A stretch of DNA of 64,000 nt from Eledone cirrhosa (taxonomy: Eukaryota > Mollusca > Cephalopoda > Octopoda > Eledonidae): the NCBI GenBank assembly GCA_964016885.1, contig OZ024742.1, positions 358,346,087 through 358,410,086 of the forward strand, read 5' to 3'. Position 1 is the first letter of the stretch. The number at the start of each line of letters is the position of its first letter. The notes beneath the pieces were generated by a model. It saw only the letters and a list, made by a program, of their open reading frames with translations, was not told where the DNA came from and searched no databases. Positions 58,192 to 64,000 of the stretch are shown here, one piece after another. Made by a program: the position numbers and the translations under genes.

Positions 58192-61012
58192 CTACAAGGC
58201 TTCCTTATAGACTATATTTTGGGTTTTCTCGCGAGTTGCAAAAGCAAATAGGTTATGTCGGCTCCCCACTCGAGAGCAGCCAACATATAGTTGACCATGG
58301 GAGAAGCACAGTTCTTCTAAATTAAGCCCTACGACCGTCAGCGTCTGACCTTGTGATTTGTTAATCGACATGGCGAAACTGAGCTGGAGAGGGAATTGCA
58401 GCCTTCTGAATGTGAAAGGAATGTCTTTACCGGATGGAACGAGATGTCTCCTTGGTATGAAGACAGTATCCCCCTTACCACATCCTGTAAGTATTGTTGC
58501 CTCAATAACATGAAGCATCGCCTTTTGGACGACCAGATGCGTGCCGTTGGTTCCAAATTCCTGAGGAGCATGACAGGGGTACCTTTCTTAAGTCGCAGTA
58601 AGTGTGGTGGTAATCCGGGAGGGTCTAGGGAGCTAAGAAATTCTGTGGGGTAATTAACAACTTCGTCCGGATCAGCCATAGAGTCAAGGGACTTGTAGAC
58701 GTGCAGGTTTCCCGACAATCACATCATGAGCTGTTCATGATGTTTCCAACTATATGGTTTTTCGAAGTCAATATTGCGCGTTCACACAACCACTCTTGAT
58801 TTGTGTAGTTCTCCTCAAGATTAGGAAAAACAGACGTCCGTAACTCAGCAATTGACTTAACACATCTGCAAATCCCTTTGAGGTCCGCTGCTCCATCTCC
58901 GTCGAGTGGGACTTTGCCATCTCCCAACGACAAAATAGCAGCAGCAAAACCCGTTGATGTCTTATCACCTTGCAGTTGTACTATCATGTTTGTTTTAAGC
59001 GTCAGCTTTCTTACATAACGCCAAAGTGGGGAGGCCTTAAGGCATGCACCAACCTCATCAGCCCGCGTACCTTTTGGGATTACAGGCAGTCTGTCGGAAG
59101 TCCCCAGATAACGGGAAAGTGACACCTCCCATTGGTTCTTGACAGTTCCTGTGGGCCATTGTGCATTCGTCCCAAACAATTAGTAGGCAGCGCTTTAACA
59201 CCAGTGCTTTTCCGGAAGACTTGCTGATGTTGGACGTGGGTGTGTCAGATGATGCCACGTTGAGAGGAAGACTGGAGGCAGAATGAACTGTCCTGCCACC
59301 AGGCAGCAAAGTTGCTGCAATGCCGGAAGAAGCCACGGCCAATGCGATATTTCCGTGTTGCCTCACTGCAGCGAGTAAAAGTTTGAATACAAATGTTTTG
59401 CCCGTGCCTCCAGGTGCGTCCAGGAAGAATATACTCCCTCCCGATTACGGATGGAATCAACGACAATGTTGTAGGCTTGTTTTTGATCCATTAGAAGTTT
59501 TGGTTCATTTTCTTCAACATACCAATTGAGTTCGACATCATATGACGTTTCACGTATAATGTCGTTGGGAATGTCAGATGACGCATCTCCAAGTATTTGC
59601 GGAAGCCCATATTTCTCCAAGACATCTCCGCCCATTGAAGCCACTGTCTTCAATATCGATCAGAGCTCTGTTATATATAGCGTCTGAAAAGCCGACATCT
59701 AAGTTTGGAGATTGCAATTGAGCGAGACGCCTATATTAGTCTGCGAAATCATCTTTAAACTTTTGCCATAAAGAGTAAGGATCGCTCAAGTCACAGACGT
59801 GCAAGAGGATTGCAAAAGGTGCCCTTAGACTACAGGATGATTGTGAGATGGCAGCTTCTGTCAAGGTTGCATCCCATTGTGCGTCATCTTCTAAGTAACC
59901 ACGCCTCAAGCAGGCTTCCCTGTACGTTCCGCAGGCGTATCCATCGACGGTTCTCAGATGAGTGAAGCTAGTCGGCTCTCTTACCTCATGAAGCAGAAGT
60001 CGCAGGTAGAAGCATTCGTGTTGGGTAGGGTGGACCGTATAAACTCGCTCATGGCAATTGTCGAATTTGATGCCTGGATGTCCCACCACCTCTTGCCCTA
60101 CCTTCCTTCGTAGCCATTTTGTCCGGTTCCATGTATAGTAAGACGGTATTTCAGAATACAGCAGAGTTCGAGCGAAGTCGTCGTGTTGACAAAGTTGGAA
60201 AAAAGCGGTGTGTGTAGTTTCCTTTGGTGAGATCGATAGCAGAGCAGCTGTTGCATCGTTGAAATACACCCGTTAACCGTTTTCAGGGTGAACGGCAAGT
60301 TGTTTAATGACGGGATGTCGTTGGTGCAGTGGGAAGCCTAAAATGCGCCAAAAGGCTTCATTGCTGCTAATGTATCGGCCTGCTTGGTAGTCAGATACCT
60401 TGTCTCTACAGTTTTCATGACGAAGACCAAAGATAGCAGCATCCGATCCCTTGTTTACGTACTTACAAACGTATTTAATTGATTTTACTGAGTTGCAAAA
60501 TTCGACGTTTATATTGGCGTTGAACGCTTTCAAAAGGAGGGGGCATAACGGCACTATCCAGCTGTTGTCGATTTCGCGTTGCCAACTTTTGCTGTGAACC
60601 CACCGTCTTCTGGTCTCCTGCGCCTATACAACGGATATCCGCCACCACCAGTCTGTGTTTCCTGTAAAAACGGCCTGGTATATCGTTTTGTACACTTTCC
60701 GTCGTGTATGCACGGGGACTTCATATTGAGTCCATGTCCGCAAGGACCATAGACCATGTTTGATGTGACTATAGAGAAGAGGTCCTTGTCAATCGACGGA
60801 TCAGGTAGTTCGGCAGAAATGAATTTGTCGATGTAGTTTGAACTGATTTTTGTAACCAACCAAATCAAGATATGGACATGCGGCAGCCCTCGTTTCTGCC
60901 ATTCAACCGTGTACATGTCGCACATGACAGGCCCCAAAACCTGTCCTTTCTTTAATAAATCCATTAATTTGGATAATTTCAGACGAAATGGCCAGGGGTC
61001 GCCATTTCGCAC
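58192..61012 (-). pseudogene. Helitron RepHel (HUH Rep and Pif1-type helicase), frameshifted
   Basis: In order on the minus strand: WQKRGLPHVHILIWL (60840-60905, the HUH metal-binding motif HVH); KYVCKYVNKG (near 60450, the paired catalytic tyrosines); helicase Walker A FLDAPGGTGKTF near 59410; Walker B CLLIVWDECTM near 59180; MVYGPCGHG in the Rep region. Later helicase motifs are [10 protein letters not shown] near 58570 and [17 protein letters not shown] (58260-58350). The pieces occupy changing frames (breaks near 60554, 60270, 59700, 59360, 59060 and 58720). The Rep N-terminal part is missing upstream of 61012. Rep cuts and joins single strands; the helicase unwinds DNA during rolling-circle transposition. 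This copy is inactive. Confidence 0.88.
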
Positions 61013-62200
61013 TTAATTGAGGTGCAATTAAACGGGGGAGACAACAGGGTGCAAAAACTAATAAATCCTTCGCACAGTTTAGGCACGAGTGTGAAATAGC
61101 ACAATCCACATACAGTAGGCTTTAAAATTTACACCTGGGTTAAATCGCGCTTTCTTGGTTAGGAGTGTGAAATGACGCCAAAGTTCAAGAAAAAAAATGT
61201 AACTCCCCATTCCGCACTTTATTGTGGTGCAATTACACGTGGGAGACAACCGGGTGCAAAATTCAATTCAATCATCCTAAAGTTAACTAAACAAACTAAA
61301 GTTAAGTCAGGGGGATCTAAAAATTCGATACTCCATTTGTAGGACATGAGTAACCGATGCGTCAACTTTCGTTTAAATTGACTTTTATTTCCAGAAGTTG
61401 AAATGCTTTGCTGCAACAATAATATGAACTTTAAAGTGGTCCAAAGGGGCTTACTGCTCCCCCTTGCAAATTTCAAGTGATAACGAATGTGTGGTGCTTT
61501 ATCTTATGGCAGGCAATAACCATTTCATTTAGGTTTTGTAAGAATCAAGTATAAACTCCCGAGGTTATGGTGCTTTTTTATTGTGGCAGTTTGAACTTTT
61601 ATAGGTTAAGGAATTGGGCTCATTGTCCCCGAGAGGTCCTCTTGCTGAATTGAAATGAAAGTAAATGTGTCTCACTGTATCTTCATCTGTAGTACATGAA
61701 TAACAACTAAGTCGAAATTCATTTTATTGGACTACCAATTATCGAAGCTATGACGCTTTGCTGCATTACAATAGCCAAATTCAATAAATGACTCGCCGGG
61801 GCTTATTGCCCCCTGGGGGTACGCTTCCTTGTTCCGGGTATAGGCAGTGTCTTCAACATCATCTTTAGGCAATGGGTAACCAATGTGTCCGGTAAAGTTA
61901 AAATCGAACGTAAACTTCAAAAGTTATCAGGTACTATTACAGTGTTAATGTGAACTTCAATAGATATGTCGAAGGGGATTACACCCCTTCCCCTCGGGTG
62001 GTCCCCTTGATAAGTTCAAGTAAAAGTTCATGTGTTCACCTTCCTTTATAACCAATATGTCTCGCTTCGTGAAAACCAAACACCAACTCAAGCAGTTATG
62101 ACGTTTTGTTGCATTGATGATATCAACTTCAACATTCATCAAGTAGGTTTACTGCCCCCTAAGGGGTCCCCTAACTGAATTTCTGCGCAAGTGCATGCCT
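61004..62200 (-). repeat. Diverged ~175-200-bp repeats upstream of Rep
   Basis: A 'gcttactgccccctaagggg'-like block with a short palindrome of C and G runs, followed by an 'aattcaagtgaaagt'-like stretch, recurs near 61443, 61618, 61798, 61976 and 62149. A different block (gcactttattgtggtgcaat, then gggagacaacc) occurs at 61011 and 61214. The units are strongly diverged and non-coding. Confidence 0.65.
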
Positions 62201-62459
62201 GCAAATTTATTTGTAGGCCATAAGCAAACAAAAGATTAATTTTGGTGAAGATGGGATGCAAATTGCAGGAAGTATGGGGCCTTTATGCAGTAGTACTGCT
62301 GATTCCAAGTGAGAGGCTTAAGGAGGTTATCTGATCCTGGGGAGCCCCACAAATGAAAACTAAAATAGCCTAAAACGCGTAATAGGACTTCTGAAAACCA
62401 TGTATGAAATTTGGTGCAAATCGGTTGTAAAAGGTAGAAATGCGTGCGGTTACACAGGC

Positions 62460-62474
62460 AAATAGACAGGCATC

Positions 62475-62523
<49 letters not shown>
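62460..62523. repeat. (TA)n microsatellite
   Basis: TA tract at the probable Helitron 5' boundary. Confidence 0.85.
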
Positions 62524-62529
<6 letters not shown>

Positions 62530-62559
62530 TACACGGGTGTGTATGATTGCGTATAGAAG

Positions 62560-63130
62560 ATTATATTAATAAAAGAAATTCCAACTTTGTCTGATTTACT
62601 CGTTTTATTTACAATCCTTTAAAATTATAATTGTTTCTACTTTTGGCACAAGACCAGCAATTACCCAGTACACTACTGGTACTTTATTTTATCGACCCCG
62701 TAAGGATGAAAGGCAAAGTTAACCTCGACGGGATTTGAACTCAAACCGTAAAGGGACGTAACTATGCTAGAAAGCATGGCGTCCAACCCTCTACTGATAC
62801 TGCCAATTCACCGCCCTCCTTAAAATCCTTTAAAATTATAATGGTATTAGAATGAAATAGTATGGTAGAATATTAAATGTTAAGTGTTAATTGAACAAGT
62901 ACTTTCATGCTTTGACAGTCAAGTTTGCAATTTTCAACAGTTGAAAATTGCAAACTTGACTGTCACCACAGAATATGAACTTGAAGATTGCGAAAGCATG
63001 AAAGTACTTGCTCAATTAACACTTAACATTTAATATTCTACCATACTATTTCATTCTAATACCATTATAATTTTAAAGGATTGTAAATAAAACGAGTAAA
63101 TCAGACAAAGTTGGAATTTCTTTTATTAAT
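62560..63130. mobile_element. Fold-back element, split by a SINE
   Basis: Without the SINE, the sequence is a near-perfect inverted repeat centred at about 62940 (caattttcaacag / ttgaaaattg). The outer ends are ttaataaaagaaattccaac and its complement near 63120. The arms are about 150-180 bp. No protein is encoded. Confidence 0.85.
62632..62823 (-). mobile_element. tRNA-derived SINE with 19-bp target duplication
   Basis: Minus-strand SINE bounded by identical 19-bp direct repeats (aatcctttaaaattataat at 62613-62631 and 62824-62842). B box 'gagttcaaatcccgtc' region near 62735; 3' end 'ccaaaagtagaaacaatt'. The mirror arm of the fold-back element shows the uninterrupted target. Confidence 0.9.
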
Positions 63131-63139
63131 ATATATCTA

Positions 63140-63143
63140 TCTA

Positions 63144-63187
<44 letters not shown>

Positions 63188-63276
63188 GACCCATCCAAAC
63201 CTTGCTAGCATGGAAAGCAGATGTTAAGATGATATATAATTTTAACATCTGCTTTCAGGATTATGATGATTTATAC

Positions 63277-63318
<42 letters not shown>

Positions 63319-63320
63319 AA
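63140..63320. repeat. (CT)n/(TA)n tracts with LINE tail and hairpin
   Basis: CT and TA microsatellites surround a LINE tail (ccatccaaaccttgctagca, 63191 on). Within it, gaaagcagatgttaa and ttaacatctgctttc form a hairpin at 63213-63258. Confidence 0.7.
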
Positions 63321-63456
63321 ACCGAGTTAAAGACTCGCGTTAATCCCCTGTAATTTAATGAACTTTTAGCAGCATGGGGTATAAATGTTATTGAGACACG
63401 AGTAACACAATAATGATGTCAACAGCAGAAATTAGAGATGAAATGTATGTTTATTT
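63321..63456. other. No gene
   Basis: Short AT-rich stretch before the SINE. No feature. Confidence 0.4.
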
Positions 63457-63474
63457 TGTTGTAGCACAAATAAT

Positions 63475-63661
63475 TGTTTCTACTTTTGGCACAAGGCCAG
63501 CAATTACCCAGTACATTACTGGTACTTTATTTTATCGACCCCGTAAGGATGAAAGGCAAAGTCAACCTCGGCGGGATTTGAACTCAGAATGGCAAGGGCC
63601 GTAACTCTATGCATCAAAGCATGGCGTCCCACCCTCTACCAATACTGCCAATCTACCGCCC
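63475..63661 (-). mobile_element. tRNA-derived SINE with 18-bp target duplication
   Basis: Flanked by identical 18-bp repeats (tgttgtagcacaaataat at 63457-63474 and 63662-63679). On the minus strand: A-box half near 63650 (ggcagtattggtagaggg), B box 'gagttcaaatcccgcc' near 63575, and 3' end 'ccaaaagtagaaacaatt'. It is the most complete copy of its family here. Confidence 0.92.
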
Positions 63662-63679
63662 TGTTGTAGCACAAATAAT

Positions 63680-64000
63680 GTTGGTTAACTTGTATGGTTG
63701 AAGTTACACATAAAAATGAGGTTACAAAAGGGAATGTGCCATTGCGCCGGAAAGCCGGCAGGCTAAGGTGCAAAATCTCACCGTCACATGTACGTGTTGC
63801 TGGTTCGAAGTTCCTGGTGCGAGAGAGAGATTCTTCAAATCTTCGCGGGGAATTTCTCCCCCAGGACGCGTAGGGATACATCCTCTTCTACTGGCGCTGA
63901 TTGGCTGAGCTGAGCCAAATCACGCACAGAGAATGTATGTGATCCCGCGGAATGTAGGTCACTACAAACTAAAGGAATAAGTACCGGGCTCTTCATAATA
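63680..64000 (+). other. GC-richer segment, possible SINE or tRNA-like repeat
   Basis: A B-box-like string (ctggttcgaagttcctgg, 63800 on) and a 'ccggaaagccgg' hairpin suggest a tRNA-derived repeat. I could not find an A box at the right distance or a tail. No coding signal. Confidence 0.3.

Larger units (their letters stand above)
57516..62520 (-). mobile_element. Helitron, decayed (~5 kb)
   Basis: On the minus strand the 3' end is CTAG at 57516-57519, followed by T. About 7 bases inside is a hairpin (ccaggcaacgccgggt, stem of 7 with one mismatch). CTRR plus a nearby hairpin and an A|T insertion site are the Helitron 3' signature. The interior codes RepHel pieces. The 5' end is uncertain: it probably lies in the (TA)n tract near 62480-62520, so the exact TC start cannot be defined. 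Between Rep and the 5' end lie diverged repeats. Confidence 0.85.

Noticed and set aside
11476..63661. tRNA genes at A/B-box sequences
   Set aside because: The boxes sit in SINE heads that continue into SINE bodies and tails. No clover-leaf with a paired acceptor stem was found.

Overview
The window looks like repeat-rich intergenic DNA of a cephalopod mollusc, most likely an octopus. The reasons are AT-rich sequence full of (TA)n and (CATCAT)n tracts, tRNA-derived SINEs whose tails end in (GATGAT)n, and many RTE-type LINE fragments carrying the same tail. I found no host protein-coding gene, no true tRNA or rRNA gene and no prokaryotic feature. Essentially all coding signal belongs to transposable elements, and every element ORF I could examine is truncated or broken except the 5'-truncated but open RTE frame at 17603-20098.

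Layout. 1-2100: AT-rich DNA with a piggyBac-type MITE and a TG microsatellite. 2106-10812: one 8.7-kb minisatellite of about 34-bp units, which leaves long but probably meaningless open frames on the minus strand. 11.4-20.1 kb: SINEs, an RTE LINE fragment whose 3' UTR has expanded into a 112-bp array, a fold-back element, a deleted mariner, another inverted-repeat MITE, and a 2.76-kb RTE LINE. 20.1-24.5 kb: mostly unassigned, with LINE 3' ends. 24.6-29.7 kb: LINE 3' UTR, a decayed DD37D (maT-like) mariner, and a near full-length RTE LINE with endonuclease and reverse transcriptase. 30.2-32.4 kb: two further palindromic elements. 32.5-33.4 kb: RTE fragment. 33.5-37.8 kb: a 4.4-kb element with 1.4-kb inverted arms around a broken reverse-transcriptase/GIY-YIG gene. 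38-42.5 kb: LINE fragments, microsatellites and a SINE-derived 116-bp array with a MITE inside it. 42.5-57 kb: old DNA with a CR1/jockey-like LINE end, a hAT-type MITE, SINEs, four more piggyBac-type MITE signals (one split by a LINE) and an LTR-like segment. 57.5-62.5 kb: a decayed Helitron. 62.5-64 kb: a fold-back element and two SINE insertions with clear target-site duplications.

How the parts relate. The (GATGAT)n-tailed LINEs probably supply the machinery for the SINEs that share their 3' module. Several tandem arrays (112 bp, 116 bp, probably the CAT array at 40.7 kb) appear to have grown out of LINE or SINE 3' ends. Many element boundaries lie in (TA)n tracts. The most unusual objects are the inverted-arm GIY-YIG element, the PHD-like zinc-finger module inside the RTE LINEs, and the large minisatellite. 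All identifications come from reading motifs, terminal repeats and target-site duplications by eye; no database search was possible.
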